A stretch of DNA of 64,000 nucleotides from RGIG5579 sp045541915 (GTDB lineage: Bacteria > Bacillota > Clostridia > Oscillospirales > SIG627): positions 1 through 64,000 of the forward strand of contig JAZQJZ010000012.1 of the NCBI GenBank assembly GCA_045541915.1, given 5' to 3'. Position 1 is the stretch's first letter, and each line of letters starts with the position of its first letter. The translations under genes were made by a program, and so were the position numbers. Below the pieces are notes generated by a model. That model worked only from the letters and a program-made list of their open reading frames with translations, had not been told where the DNA came from and ran no database searches. Shown piece by piece: positions 21,476 through 30,926 of the stretch.

Positions 21476-21507
21476 GAAGCAGCGCTCGGCGCTGCTTCTT
21501 TTTTTCA
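21476..21507 (+). terminator. Terminator of the small VQDADDL gene
   Basis: GAAGCAGCGC / GCGCTGCTTC stem followed by a T tract. Confidence 0.9.
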
Positions 21508-21572
21508 AAAAACTCTTTTCAAATATAAAAAAAGGTGTTACAATGGAAAAAAATACAAGGAGGCCTACCGAA

Positions 21573-22115
21573 ATGAAAGAAAATAAATATGCAGGTACTC
21601 AAACCGAAAAGAATTTGGAAGCAGCTTTTGCAGGGGAAAGCCAGGCAAGAAACAAATATACTTACTTTGCCTCTACTGCAAAAAAGGAGGGCTACGAGCA
21701 AATTTCCGCGCTGTTTTTGAAAACTGCGGAGAATGAAAAGGAACATGCAAAAATGTGGCTGAAGGAGCTTGGCGGCATTGGAGACACCGCCGAAAATCTT
21801 CTGGCTGCCGCAGAAGGCGAAAACTACGAATGGACCGATATGTACGAAGGCTTTGCCGTGACCGCTGAAAAAGAAGGCTTTGTGGAACTGGCAAAGAAAT
21901 TCCGCCTGGTTGCTGCCATTGAAAAGCATCACGAGGAACGTTACCGTGCCCTTCTGAACAATGTGGAAACCGCTCAAGTATTTGAAAAGAGCGAGGTAAA
22001 GGTTTGGGAATGCCGCAACTGCGGTCACATTATGATCGGGCCCAAGGCTCCCGAAATGTGTCCCACCTGCGCTCATCCCAAGAGCTATTTTGAGATCCAC
22101 TGCGAAAATTATTGA
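21573..22115 (+). CDS. rbr: Rubrerythrin
   Basis: 180 residues. The ferritin-like diiron domain (about 1-140) shows the two E-x-x-x-H/ExxH sets, 'FAGESQARNKY', 'AENEKEHAKMW' and 'IEKHHEERY'. The C-terminal rubredoxin-like domain carries 'CRNCGH' and 'CPTCAHPKSYFE'. It reduces hydrogen peroxide in the cytoplasm of anaerobes. ATG 21573 (MKENKYAG) follows AAGGAGG; an earlier in-frame ATG lacks this. Monocistronic. Confidence 0.95.
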   Translation: MKENKYAGTQTEKNLEAAFAGESQARNKYTYFASTAKKEGYEQISALFLKTAENEKEHAKMWLKELGGIGDTAENLLAAAEGENYEWTDMYEGFAVTAEKEGFVELAKKFRLVAAIEKHHEERYRALLNNVETAQVFEKSEVKVWECRNCGHIMIGPKAPEMCPTCAHPKSYFEIHCENY

Positions 22116-22144
22116 GATTTTTTGACAAAATTCACAAAACAGTC

Positions 22145-22173
22145 TTGACTTTTTCCGTACAATATTTTACAAT
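22145..22173 (+). promoter_or_regulatory. Possible promoter for mgtC-like gene
   Basis: TTGACT (22145-22150), 17 bp, TACAAT (22168-22173). It lies directly before the hairpin at 22188-22227, so its output may be attenuated. Confidence 0.5.
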
Positions 22174-22187
22174 AATCCCACCGAGAC

Positions 22188-22227
22188 AAAAAAAAGATGC
22201 AAGGGCTCGCTCTTGCATCTTTTTTAC
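22188..22227 (+). terminator. Terminator or attenuator before mgtC-like gene
   Basis: AAAGATGCAAG / CTTGCATCTTTTTT hairpin with GGCTCG loop. It could end rubrerythrin transcripts or attenuate mgtC. Confidence 0.75.
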
Positions 22228-22271
22228 TTTTCCCGCATAAGATGAAAAAAAACGAAAAGGAAGTGACTTTT

Positions 22272-22910
22272 TTGAGATTAGAGGTTGTATTATTCCGCTC
22301 CGCACTTGCTGTTGTGATCGGTCTTATCATCGGCCTGGAACGCGCCCGTCACGGACGTGCCGCCGGTATGAGAACGCATATTCTGGTGTGCCTTGGCTCT
22401 GCCATGACTGCCATGACCGGAATTTACATTCACGAGGCATTCGGAACCGGCGATGTGTTCCGACTGTCTGCGCAGGTGATCTCCGGCGTCGGTTTCTTAG
22501 GTGCCGGTATGATCATTTTAAAAAATGACAATGTGATTATGGGTTTGACCACTGCTGCCGGCGTTTGGGCCACTTCTACCGTGGGTATTGCCATTGGATA
22601 CGGATTTTACAGCGGCGCGGTCACCGTCTCTGTTTTGTTCCTGATTGCCCTGATCCTGTTTGCTAAATTGGAGAGAAGAAAAAAGAACACCGAAGTGCTG
22701 TATCTGGAGCTGGATGATATGTCTAAACTTAATTTCGCTCTGGATTCCTTGAAGGAAGCCCTTCCCCAAGATACTGTTTTTCGCGTTTTACCACCGAAAT
22801 CCACCTGTGCCGGTCACATTGGACTGGAATTGGTTCTGGACCGGAGAAAGAATATTGTGCTCTCTGATCTTTTGGCCTTTGAGGGCGTCGTATTTGTAGT
22901 TGAAGTTTAA
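22272..22910 (+). CDS. MgtC/SapB-family membrane protein
   Basis: 212 residues with four or five transmembrane helices in the first 140 residues and a small C-terminal domain. Signature segments are 'GLIIGLERARHGRAAGMRTH', 'GSAMTAMTGIYI', 'GVGFLGAGMI' and 'LTTAAGVWATSTVGIAIG'. Relatives affect magnesium homeostasis and ATP synthase activity. I start at TTG 22272 (RLEVVLFR) because AAAAGGAAGTG precedes it; ATG 22242 is possible but has a poor ribosome site. Confidence 0.85.
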   Translation: MRLEVVLFRSALAVVIGLIIGLERARHGRAAGMRTHILVCLGSAMTAMTGIYIHEAFGTGDVFRLSAQVISGVGFLGAGMIILKNDNVIMGLTTAAGVWATSTVGIAIGYGFYSGAVTVSVLFLIALILFAKLERRKKNTEVLYLELDDMSKLNFALDSLKEALPQDTVFRVLPPKSTCAGHIGLELVLDRRKNIVLSDLLAFEGVVFVVEV

Positions 22911-22930
22911 AACTTAAAGCGAGGATGTTT

Positions 22931-23734
22931 ATGACCTGGCAAGAAAAAATCAAAGAGATCCGTCTATTTCTCTTTGATATGGACGGCACTCTTTATCTGG
23001 GAAACACACTCTTTCCCTTCACCCAAGAACTACTTAATACCATTCGAGAAACCGGAAGGCGGTATCTGTTTACCACCAACAATTCCTCCAAAAGCCCTGC
23101 CGATTATGTGAAAAAATTAAAAAAACTCGGCATTGACTGCTGCGAAGAGGATTTTTATACCTCCTCTCAAGCCACCGCTTGCTACTTAAAGAATCACCAC
23201 TGGGGAAAAAAGCTTTATGTTTGCGGAACCGATTCATTGAAGGATCAGCTGAGAGAAGCCGGCTTTACCATTACTGAGAACACAGACAAAACACAGTGTA
23301 TCGTAATGGGATTTGACACCGAACTTACCTTCCAAAAACTGGAGGATGTCAGTCGGATGCTCTGCCAAAGAAATCTTCCCTATCTGGCAACCAATCCGGA
23401 TCTTGTTTGTCCTACGGAATTCGGCAGTGTTCCGGACTGCGGAAGCGTTTGCAAAATGATTGAAAATGCCACGGGAAAAACACCCTTTGTCATTGGAAAG
23501 CCTGCTGCCATGATGATGGAATTAGCCATGGAAAAAATGGGCGAAGCAAAAGAGAGAACCGCCGTGGTTGGCGATCGGATCTATACCGATATTAAAAGCG
23601 GCTTAAACGCCGGAATTTACAGCATTCTTGTCATGAGCGGCGAAACCGACGAGGCCATTTTGAACGCATCCCCAGATCGGCCGGATCTGATCTTAAAAGA
23701 TGCAGGTGATATCATAAAAGTTTTAAAAAGCTGA
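22931..23734 (+). CDS. HAD-IIA-family phosphatase (NagD/AraL-like)
   Basis: 267 residues. HAD motif I 'FDMDGTLYLG', motif II 'FTTNNSS', Lys of motif III in 'IGKPAAMMMELA' and motif IV 'VVGDRIYTDIKSG', in the order and spacing of the NagD-like (IIA) group with its inserted cap ('QCIVMGFDTELTF'). Substrate probably a sugar or nucleotide phosphate. The start is ATG 22931, six bases after GCGAGG; ATG 22925 is too close to it. Confidence 0.88.
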   Translation: MTWQEKIKEIRLFLFDMDGTLYLGNTLFPFTQELLNTIRETGRRYLFTTNNSSKSPADYVKKLKKLGIDCCEEDFYTSSQATACYLKNHHWGKKLYVCGTDSLKDQLREAGFTITENTDKTQCIVMGFDTELTFQKLEDVSRMLCQRNLPYLATNPDLVCPTEFGSVPDCGSVCKMIENATGKTPFVIGKPAAMMMELAMEKMGEAKERTAVVGDRIYTDIKSGLNAGIYSILVMSGETDEAILNASPDRPDLILKDAGDIIKVLKS

Positions 23735-23757
23735 ACATTCGTTCAGCTTTTTTCTTT
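23727..23757 (+). terminator. Terminator after the HAD gene
   Basis: AAAAGCTGAAC / GTTCAGCTTTT stem followed by T-rich sequence. Confidence 0.85.
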
Positions 23758-23816
23758 TTAAGGCTTCTTATGTTTTTCTCAATCCTGGGTATGATAAGAA
23801 AGAATGAGGTGATAAA

Positions 23817-24809
23817 ATGAACATTGCTTTTTTTGATACAAAGCCCTACGATCTTCCGGCATTTCAACGGTACGGAAAGGAAAGCGGAATCAATTTTCAT
23901 TTTTTTGATACCAAATTGACGGAAGAAACCTCGGTTCTTGCTCACGGGTTTGACGGAGCGTGCGTCTTTGTTAACGACACCGTTTCAAAGGAGGTCATCA
24001 ATGCTCTTTTGAAAGAAGGCTGCAAATTTTTGGTATTGCGCTGTGCGGGGTACAATCAGGTGGATCTCAAATCTGCAGTCGGAAAAATCAAGGTGTACCA
24101 TGTTCCGGCCTATTCTCCCTACGGTGTAGCAGAGCATGCCATGGCACTACTTCTCACTTCTGTCAGAAGAACCCACAAGGCTTATATCAGAACCCGAGAT
24201 TTTAATTTTAGCTTAAACGGTCTTGTTGGCTTTGATCTTCACGGAAAAACCGTTGGGATCATAGGTACCGGACGGATCGGAACAGAATTTGCCAAAATTT
24301 GTCATGGCTTTGGAATGCGTATTTTGGCCTATGACAAAAAAAGCAGAGCTACAAAGCTTTATGAAAACACAGATACTGACACGATTTTTGGGGAAAGTGA
24401 CATCATTTCTCTACACTGTCCTCTCAACGAGGAAACACACCACCTGATCAATCGAAAAAGCATTCAAAAGATGAAAAAGGGTGTGATCATCATCAACACC
24501 TCCCGAGGTGCTCTGATGGATGCAGATGCACTCCTTTGGGGCATTAAAGAACGAATCGTGGGGGGCGCCTGTCTGGATGTTTATGAAGAGGAGACCGATA
24601 TTTTCTTTGAAGACCGATCCGGTCATATCTTAGAGGATGACACCCTGGCAAGACTGATCTCCATGCCCAACGTGATTCTTTCCTCCCACCAAGGATTCTT
24701 GACTCAGGAGGCACTGGATGCCATCGCAAAAACTACAGTGGAAAACATTCTTTCTTTTGCAAATGGCAAGGAAAGCGAAAACGAATTGACCCAAAGAATC
24801 AAGCATTGA
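23817..24809 (+). CDS. ldhA: D-2-hydroxyacid dehydrogenase (D-lactate-dehydrogenase-like)
   Basis: 330 residues. NAD site 'VGIIGTGRIGTEFAKIC' (about 147-163), substrate Arg in 'LRCAGYNQVD' and later 'INTSRGALMDADAL', catalytic Glu region 'LDVYEEETDIFFED' and His in 'SSHQGFLTQEA'. The 'NDTVSKEVINALLKEG' and 'YFFED'-type features match fermentative D-lactate dehydrogenases. It would reduce pyruvate to D-lactate, recycling NADH. GAGGTG precedes ATG 23817. Confidence 0.88.
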   Translation: MNIAFFDTKPYDLPAFQRYGKESGINFHFFDTKLTEETSVLAHGFDGACVFVNDTVSKEVINALLKEGCKFLVLRCAGYNQVDLKSAVGKIKVYHVPAYSPYGVAEHAMALLLTSVRRTHKAYIRTRDFNFSLNGLVGFDLHGKTVGIIGTGRIGTEFAKICHGFGMRILAYDKKSRATKLYENTDTDTIFGESDIISLHCPLNEETHHLINRKSIQKMKKGVIIINTSRGALMDADALLWGIKERIVGGACLDVYEEETDIFFEDRSGHILEDDTLARLISMPNVILSSHQGFLTQEALDAIAKTTVENILSFANGKESENELTQRIKH

Positions 24810-24828
24810 AGATTATCTTATTGCCCAG

Positions 24829-24861
24829 AAAAAGACGACGAAAATTCGCCGTCTTTTTTCC
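24829..24861 (+). terminator. Terminator after ldhA
   Basis: AAAGACGACG / CGCCGTCTTTTTT hairpin. Confidence 0.8.
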
Positions 24862-24881
24862 ATTTCTTTCCGCCTTTTTTG

Positions 24882-24910
24882 TTTACAAAAAAAACTTTGC
24901 GTGATATAAT
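24882..24910 (+). promoter_or_regulatory. Promoter of the cytoplasmic GH78 gene
   Basis: TTTACA (24882-24887), 17 bp, TATAAT (24905-24910). Confidence 0.75.
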
Positions 24911-24950
24911 ACGAGCGAATAAAACGCTTTTTTATGTGTTTGGAGGAAAT

Positions 24951-27131
24951 ATGATCAAAGAGCAACGTTTTATCCGAGCATCACAGTTTGATACCGCCGG
25001 TCCTTGCCCGGTTTTCGTCAAATCCTTTTCCACCCGGCCTCCCGTTCGCGCTACCCTTGATGTTACAGCCAAGGGAGTCTATTACGCTGAATTGAACGGA
25101 CTAAGGGTCGGTAATTTCATTATGGCGCCCGGTTACACCCAGTATTCCTCGCGACTTCAGGTTCAATCCTATGATATTACAAATCTGATTAAACCCGGCG
25201 AAAATACTCTTGAGGTGACCCTTTCCGGCGGATGGTATGCCGGAAGAATTGCCTCTCGCACTATGGAGTGGTCTCCCGAGATCATCGCAGAGATTGTTCT
25301 TTCTTACGAGGATGGAACCAGCCTTACCCTCGGAACGGATGAGACCTGGCTTGTGGGTACGGGTCCTTTGATTTTTTCCGATATCTATCACGGCGAGGTA
25401 TTTGATGCAAGAAAAGAAGTTTCCCATTTGATTCCGGCCGTCTTTTCTCAGGACAATACCGACACGCTGATTGCCCAGGAAGGCGAGACCGTGGAGGAAC
25501 AGGAAATCTTCTCTTCCCTTTCCATTTTCACCACGCCAAACGGGGAAACGGTCGTTGACTTCGGCCAAAACTTGGCTGGATACCCTGTCTTTTCCTTAAA
25601 CGCAAAAGAAGGTGAGGTATTATCCCTCTCCTTTGCAGAAACATTGGACAAGAATGGCAATTTTTACAATGAGAATTACCGTTCTGCTAAGTGCCAATAT
25701 CATTATACCTGCCGTGACGGCTTCCAAAGCTTTAAGCCCAGATGCACCTTTTACGGATTCCGCTATATTCGGATCGATCAATTCCCGGAATCCGCTACCT
25801 TAAACGAAGATACCTTCACGGCCATCGCTGTGTATTCCAAAATCAAAAAAACGGGTCATATTTCCACATCCAATTCCAAGCTCAATCAACTGTTTTCCAA
25901 TGTTCTTTGGGGTCAGCGCTCCAACTTCTTGGATGTCCCCACAGACTGTCCCCAGCGAAACGAGCGCTACGGATGGACCGGCGATGCCCTTTGCTTCTGC
26001 AAGACTGCCAGTTATAACTTTGACGTTTTAACCTTCTTCAAAAAATGGCTTCGAGATATGGATGCCATGAGAAAGGAATTCGGCTATGTGGGTCTGAAGG
26101 TGCCGGGAAAAGCCACCAAGATTGCCGCCGCCTGGACCGATGCCGCCGTCTTTGTTCCCTGGCAGATCTATTTATCCTACGGCGATCGGGAGTTTTTAGA
26201 AGAAATGATCGATATGATGGTGGCACACGTGGATCTGATCGGAAAAGAAAGCGAAGTTCCCAACACCTGGCGAGGCGGAAACAATCTGCGTCAGTTCGGT
26301 GACTGGCTGGCCACAGATTCCCTGGATAAGGATCGGGACGCCGTCTTTGTTACCACCAGCTACAGCGGTGCTACAAACCCCGATTTTCTGCAAGCGGCTT
26401 TTTATGCACAGGATGCCAAGATCGTAGCCGATGCTCTGGATGTTTTAGGTCGGGACAGCAAAAAATACCGCGATCTTGCGGATGCCATCAAAGAGCAGTT
26501 TCAAAAGGATTTCACAAAATATAACACCCAAACAGAATGCATCATTGCCTTGCGATTCGGCTTGGCAAAGGATCCGGAAGAGGTCTTAAAACTTTTGATC
26601 CGAAAGATCCGGGAGAACGGTAACCGGATGTCCACGGGATTTGTAGGAACTCCTCATATTCTGCACGCTTTAAGCGAAAACGGGAGAGTGGACTTGGCTT
26701 ACACTCTTCTTCTTCAGGAACAATATCCTTCGTGGCTGTTTTGCGTCAATTTAGGCGCCACTACCATGTGGGAACACTGGGACAGCATTAATTTGGACGG
26801 TGATATGTGGAGCACGGCAATGAACTCCTTTAACCACTATGCCTACGGCGCTGTGGCTGACTGGATCTATGAGGTTGCCGCCGGAATCCGGCAGGAAGAA
26901 AAAAGCGCCGGCTTTTCCCAGCTTGTTATTCATCCCCATCCGGACAAGCGCCTGGATTGGTTGGAGGCTTCTTACGAAACCAAATATGGCACCGTATCCT
27001 CCAAGTGGACCAACACAGTTGACGGTGGAACAAGATACGAGATCTCCGTTCCCCGTGATGCCAAGGTCGTTCTTCCCGGCAAAACAATGAAGGTTTCCAA
27101 GGGAAATTATATTTTCTTTGAAAAGCAATAA
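24951..27131 (+). CDS. GH78 alpha-L-rhamnosidase, intracellular
   Basis: 726 residues, no signal peptide. Order: N-terminal beta-sandwich domains ('GYTQYSSRLQVQSYDIT', 'LSGGWYAGRI'), 'VVDFGQNLAGYP', an (alpha/alpha)6-barrel with the GH78 catalytic stretch 'DCPQRNERYGWTGDA' (acidic residues around 345-355) and 'LGATTMWEHWDS', and a C-terminal beta domain. It would release rhamnose from imported oligosaccharides or glycosides. ATG 24951 follows TTTGGAGG. A second, secreted GH78 lies at 52341. Confidence 0.9.
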   Translation: MIKEQRFIRASQFDTAGPCPVFVKSFSTRPPVRATLDVTAKGVYYAELNGLRVGNFIMAPGYTQYSSRLQVQSYDITNLIKPGENTLEVTLSGGWYAGRIASRTMEWSPEIIAEIVLSYEDGTSLTLGTDETWLVGTGPLIFSDIYHGEVFDARKEVSHLIPAVFSQDNTDTLIAQEGETVEEQEIFSSLSIFTTPNGETVVDFGQNLAGYPVFSLNAKEGEVLSLSFAETLDKNGNFYNENYRSAKCQYHYTCRDGFQSFKPRCTFYGFRYIRIDQFPESATLNEDTFTAIAVYSKIKKTGHISTSNSKLNQLFSNVLWGQRSNFLDVPTDCPQRNERYGWTGDALCFCKTASYNFDVLTFFKKWLRDMDAMRKEFGYVGLKVPGKATKIAAAWTDAAVFVPWQIYLSYGDREFLEEMIDMMVAHVDLIGKESEVPNTWRGGNNLRQFGDWLATDSLDKDRDAVFVTTSYSGATNPDFLQAAFYAQDAKIVADALDVLGRDSKKYRDLADAIKEQFQKDFTKYNTQTECIIALRFGLAKDPEEVLKLLIRKIRENGNRMSTGFVGTPHILHALSENGRVDLAYTLLLQEQYPSWLFCVNLGATTMWEHWDSINLDGDMWSTAMNSFNHYAYGAVADWIYEVAAGIRQEEKSAGFSQLVIHPHPDKRLDWLEASYETKYGTVSSKWTNTVDGGTRYEISVPRDAKVVLPGKTMKVSKGNYIFFEKQ

Positions 27132-27173
27132 AAAAAGAAAAATCCTCCTGTGATCGGATCACAGGAGGATTCT
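27132..27173. terminator. Bidirectional terminator
   Basis: AATCCTCCTGTGATC / GATCACAGGAGGATT, a long perfect stem between the convergent GH78 and glyS genes. Confidence 0.85.
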
Positions 27174-27187
27174 TCTATTGGTACGAA

Positions 27188-28579
27188 TTAAAACTTGATT
27201 CTTTCTGCAATGTATGCCTTCACTTCGGACAAGGGAATGCGAACCTGCTCCATGGAATCACGGTCACGGACGGTGACGCACTGATCGTTTTCGGTATCAA
27301 AGTCGTAGGTGATACAGAACGGAGTACCAATCTCATCCTGGCGGCGATAGCGCTTGCCGATAGAACCGGCTTCATCAAATTCCACATTGAATTCCGAAGC
27401 AAGCTCGGCATAAAGCTGGCGAGCGGAATCGGAAAGCTTCTTGGAAAGGGGCAGAATGGCAGCCTTGACCGGTGCCAGAGCGGGATGGAAGTGCATCACA
27501 ACGCGGGTATCGTTCTCCCCTACCTGCTCTTCATCATAAGCCTCGCAAAGGAAGGCCAGGGTAATTCGGTCTGCACCCAGAGAGGGCTCAATGACATAAG
27601 GAACATATTTTTCATTGGTTTCCGAATCGAAATATTCCATAGGCTCACCGGAATGGTTGGCATGCTGGGTCAGGTCATAGTCTGTTCTATCCGCAATGCC
27701 CCAGAGCTCGCCCCAGCCGAAGGGGAACATAAACTCAAAGTCAGTGGTGGCTTTGGAATAGAAGCTCAATTCATCCTTATCATGATCCCGGAGACGGAGG
27801 TTTTCCGGTGCAATGCCAAGATCATAAAGGAATTTTTCGCAATAGCTTCTCCAGTAATCGAACCACTCCAGATCCGTGCCGGGCTTACAGAAAAACTCCA
27901 ATTCCATCTGCTCAAATTCGCGGATTCGGAAAATAAAGTTGCCGGGGGTGATCTCGTTACGGAAGGATTTACCGATCTGGCCTACACCGAAAGGAACCTT
28001 CTTTCTGGTGGTACGCTGAATGTGCTTGAAGTTGACAAAAATTCCTTGGGCTGTTTCGGGACGGAGATAAAGTTCGGAGGAGGAATCCTCGGTAACGCCC
28101 TGGAAGGTCTTGAACATCAAATTGAATTTACGGATATCGGTAAAATCGGCAGAGCCGCAAGCAGGGCAGGAAATGTGATGTTCGCGAATAAACTCTGCCA
28201 AACGGTTATTGTCCCAACCGTTGGGATTGATATCCAGCTTGTTTTCTGCAATGTAATCCTCCACCAGCTTATCGGCTCTGTGACGGGTCTTGCAGACCTT
28301 GCAGTCCATCAAAGGGTCGGAAAATCCGCCCACATGACCGGAGGCCACCCAAGTCTGGGGATTCATCAAAATGGCGCTGTCAAGACCTACATTGTAGGGG
28401 CTTTCCTGGACAAACTTTTTCCACCAGGCGCGCTTTACGTTGTTCTTCAATTCCACGCCCAAGGGGCCGTAGTCCCAAGAGTTAGCCAGGCCGCCGTAGA
28501 TCTCACTGCCGGGATAAACAAAGCCTCTTCCCTTGCAAAGAGCAACGATTTTTTCCATTGTTTTTTCTGTGTTTTTCAT
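27188..28579 (-). CDS. glyS: Glycyl-tRNA synthetase (single-chain, dimeric type)
   Basis: 463 residues, class II synthetase of the archaeal/eukaryal-like single-chain type common in Firmicutes. Motifs are 'GRGFVYPGSEIYGGLANSWDYGP' region at the N terminus, a zinc-type CxxC pair 'CKVCKTRH' and 'CPACGSADF', motif 2 'GVGQIGKSFRNEITPGN..RIREFEQMELEFF', and motif 3 'EPSLGADRITLAFLCEAY'; the C-terminal anticodon-binding domain begins near 360. ATG 28579 follows AGAGAGGA. No T-box leader fits in the upstream gap. Confidence 0.95.
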   Translation of the reverse strand: MKNTEKTMEKIVALCKGRGFVYPGSEIYGGLANSWDYGPLGVELKNNVKRAWWKKFVQESPYNVGLDSAILMNPQTWVASGHVGGFSDPLMDCKVCKTRHRADKLVEDYIAENKLDINPNGWDNNRLAEFIREHHISCPACGSADFTDIRKFNLMFKTFQGVTEDSSSELYLRPETAQGIFVNFKHIQRTTRKKVPFGVGQIGKSFRNEITPGNFIFRIREFEQMELEFFCKPGTDLEWFDYWRSYCEKFLYDLGIAPENLRLRDHDKDELSFYSKATTDFEFMFPFGWGELWGIADRTDYDLTQHANHSGEPMEYFDSETNEKYVPYVIEPSLGADRITLAFLCEAYDEEQVGENDTRVVMHFHPALAPVKAAILPLSKKLSDSARQLYAELASEFNVEFDEAGSIGKRYRRQDEIGTPFCITYDFDTENDQCVTVRDRDSMEQVRIPLSEVKAYIAERIKF

Positions 28580-28633
28580 AGTATCCTCTCTTTCTTTCCT
28601 GGCTGGTTGCCAGGTGAATTTAAACAATCATCT

Positions 28634-28661
28634 ATTATACATAAATTTACATATTTGTCAA
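28634..28661 (-). promoter_or_regulatory. Promoter of glyS
   Basis: Minus strand TTGACA (28656-28661), 16 bp, TATAAT (28634-28639). Confidence 0.75.
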
Positions 28662-28677
28662 ATCACAAAGGGTTATC

Positions 28678-30909
28678 CTACGCCTTGCTTTTTCGAATGG
28701 AAGACATTTCCCTTTGCGCCAGCACCAGTCCCTGATAAATGCCGCCCTCTTTGGCGGTCAATTCCTCGTGAGTGCCGATTTCTGCCACTGTTTTCTGATC
28801 TAAAACCAGAAGCTTTGTTGCATTGCGCAGGGTAGAAAGACGGTGGGCAATGGCGATGGTCGTGCGGTTCTTGCAAAGTCTTTGGAGGGCATCCTGGATC
28901 AATTTTTCCGTTTCCGTATCCAGAGCACTTGTGGCTTCATCCAGAATGAGAATTTTCGGATCGTGAAGAATGGCACGGGCAATGGCGATTCTTTGACGTT
29001 CGCCGCCGGAGAGGGTATATCCCTTCTCCCCTACCACGGTATCGTATCCGTCGGGAAGCTTCATAATAAATTCGTGTGCATTGGCAAGCCGCGCGGCTTG
29101 GATCACCTCATCGTATCCGGCTTCGGGCTTGGCATAGGCGAGATTTTCAAAAACGGTACCGGCAAACAGGAAGGTCTCCTGAAGCACCACACCGATCTGA
29201 CTTCGCAAGCAATGCTGGGCAATGTCCTTTACGTTTACTCCGTCAATGGAAATGGATCCTCGGTTCACGTCATAAAGACGCATGATCAAATTGATCAGGG
29301 TGCTTTTTCCCACACCGCTTCTTCCCACGATGCCCAGCATTTCACCGGGCTCCACCGTTACACTCACATCCTCAATCACATTGTCCTGTTCATTATATCC
29401 AAACCAAACACGGTCCACCTGGATCTTGCCACGGAATTGGAATTTTTTGGCATCCTTGGCATCTGCCACGTCCGGCTCTTCCTCAATGACCTCAAACACC
29501 TTGTGCACCGCCGTCATGGCCTGCTGAATGCTACGCGGGAAGTTTGCCATAGAACGCAAGGGCGTATAGATTAAACTGACAAAGGAGGAAAACATGGTCA
29601 GTTCACCAATGGTCATATTCCCCTGCAGAATGTGATTGCCGACATAGTACAGCAAAATGAAGTTTCCGATTTGAAGTACAAATTCTGCAAAGGGTACCAC
29701 TCTTGCCCAAGCCTTTTCATTGCGGTAGGAAATATCTCTCTGGGTGCGAATGGCACGCTCATATTTTTCAATTTCTCTCTTTTCCGTTCCAAATACCTTC
29801 ACCACACGAACCCCTTGGAAAATATCATGCAGAACCGTATTGGCTTTGGAATTTTCCACCCACTGGCGGCCATAAAGCTTGCGGTTTCGATTCCAGATAA
29901 GCTGAAAGATCAGAATCACAAACGGAACCGGAAGCAAAATCATAATGGCCATACGCCATGAATACACAAAGAAAAAGATGGAAATGGAAACCACCACGAT
30001 CATCTGCTCCAAAAGATTGGGAAGCTGGCTGGTGATAAAGGTGGAGATGATGGACGTATCCGACGAAATCCGGTTCATCAGATCCCCTGCTGTGCGACGG
30101 GAGATTCCGGCCACAGAAAGATTTTGAATGTTGGTATACAGTCTTTGACGCAAGGTGACCACCGTACAGTTTCCGATGACTGCAATGACATTGTTTCTCA
30201 ACACGGAAATCAAGGTATGGCTGATACGGACGGCAAAAAGAGAAAGCACCACCAAAAGAACCGAGGAATAAGAATCCAAAACGGCTTTTGGATCGTCTGT
30301 CAAAAGATATCCGTCCACCAAATTTCTCTGAATCACCGGAAGCACAATCTCCAATGCAGAGGTTACAAAAAAGAGCACAATGGAAAGAACAATCCAGCCA
30401 AAATGAGGCCGAACCAGATCAAAAAGCTTTTGAAAAGAACCGTTTTTTCCCTCACAGGCACTACACACAAGAGAGCCGCGACGCAAGGGTCTTTGACATT
30501 TGGGGCAAAGGGTGAGCCGATAGGTAAACGAGGCCTCCTCCGGCTGCAAAACACCGTCAGAAACCTCTTTGATCACTCGAACCAATTGAGAAATATTCTC
30601 TTTTTCTTGAGCAAAGGCGCGACAAAACTCGACCCATTCCCCGTTATACTCGATCTCGCAGACCGCACCGCCCAAAAACGCTTCAAAGCGGGCGTTGGAA
30701 ATACCGGAAAATGGATAGTGGGCGATTTTTTCGCCGTCTCGCGGTGCCAAATACAGCGCTTTTTTTCCAAAAATAACTGCACTGTCCTGGATTTCTCCCT
30801 TTCTGTTTAAATTCACAGGAAAGGAAAACACCGCCTCATCTTCCCAAGCTTTGCGGATGCGATCCAGAATGGGAGAGATGGCCAGTTCAAACGTCTCTTT
30901 GTTTTCCAA
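28678..30909 (-). CDS. ABC exporter half, with N-terminal PH-like domain and zinc ribbon
   Basis: 743 residues: an N-terminal soluble domain (about 1-135), a zinc ribbon 'CPKCQRP...CSAC' (about 135-155), six transmembrane helices (about 170-450) and the nucleotide-binding domain with Walker A 'GRSGVGKST', signature 'LSGGERQRIA', Walker B 'ILILDEATSALD' and H-loop 'IAHRLS'. Third gene of an ABC-DUF1854-ABC operon. It very likely pairs with the 764-residue half at 31449 as a heterodimeric exporter; the cargo is unknown. Starts at TTG 30909 behind AGGAGAAG. Confidence 0.88.
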   Translation of the reverse strand: MENKETFELAISPILDRIRKAWEDEAVFSFPVNLNRKGEIQDSAVIFGKKALYLAPRDGEKIAHYPFSGISNARFEAFLGGAVCEIEYNGEWVEFCRAFAQEKENISQLVRVIKEVSDGVLQPEEASFTYRLTLCPKCQRPLRRGSLVCSACEGKNGSFQKLFDLVRPHFGWIVLSIVLFFVTSALEIVLPVIQRNLVDGYLLTDDPKAVLDSYSSVLLVVLSLFAVRISHTLISVLRNNVIAVIGNCTVVTLRQRLYTNIQNLSVAGISRRTAGDLMNRISSDTSIISTFITSQLPNLLEQMIVVVSISIFFFVYSWRMAIMILLPVPFVILIFQLIWNRNRKLYGRQWVENSKANTVLHDIFQGVRVVKVFGTEKREIEKYERAIRTQRDISYRNEKAWARVVPFAEFVLQIGNFILLYYVGNHILQGNMTIGELTMFSSFVSLIYTPLRSMANFPRSIQQAMTAVHKVFEVIEEEPDVADAKDAKKFQFRGKIQVDRVWFGYNEQDNVIEDVSVTVEPGEMLGIVGRSGVGKSTLINLIMRLYDVNRGSISIDGVNVKDIAQHCLRSQIGVVLQETFLFAGTVFENLAYAKPEAGYDEVIQAARLANAHEFIMKLPDGYDTVVGEKGYTLSGGERQRIAIARAILHDPKILILDEATSALDTETEKLIQDALQRLCKNRTTIAIAHRLSTLRNATKLLVLDQKTVAEIGTHEELTAKEGGIYQGLVLAQREMSSIRKSKA

Positions 30910-30926
30910 GACACTTCTCCTTCTTC

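Noticed and set aside
28580..28677. T-box leader for glyS
   Set aside because: The gap to the neighbouring gene is under 100 bases, the promoter uses most of it, and no T-box sequence is seen.
27485..28735. 416-codon plus-strand ORF opposite glyS
   Set aside because: It is a shadow of the glycyl-tRNA synthetase coding strand and shows no protein family features.
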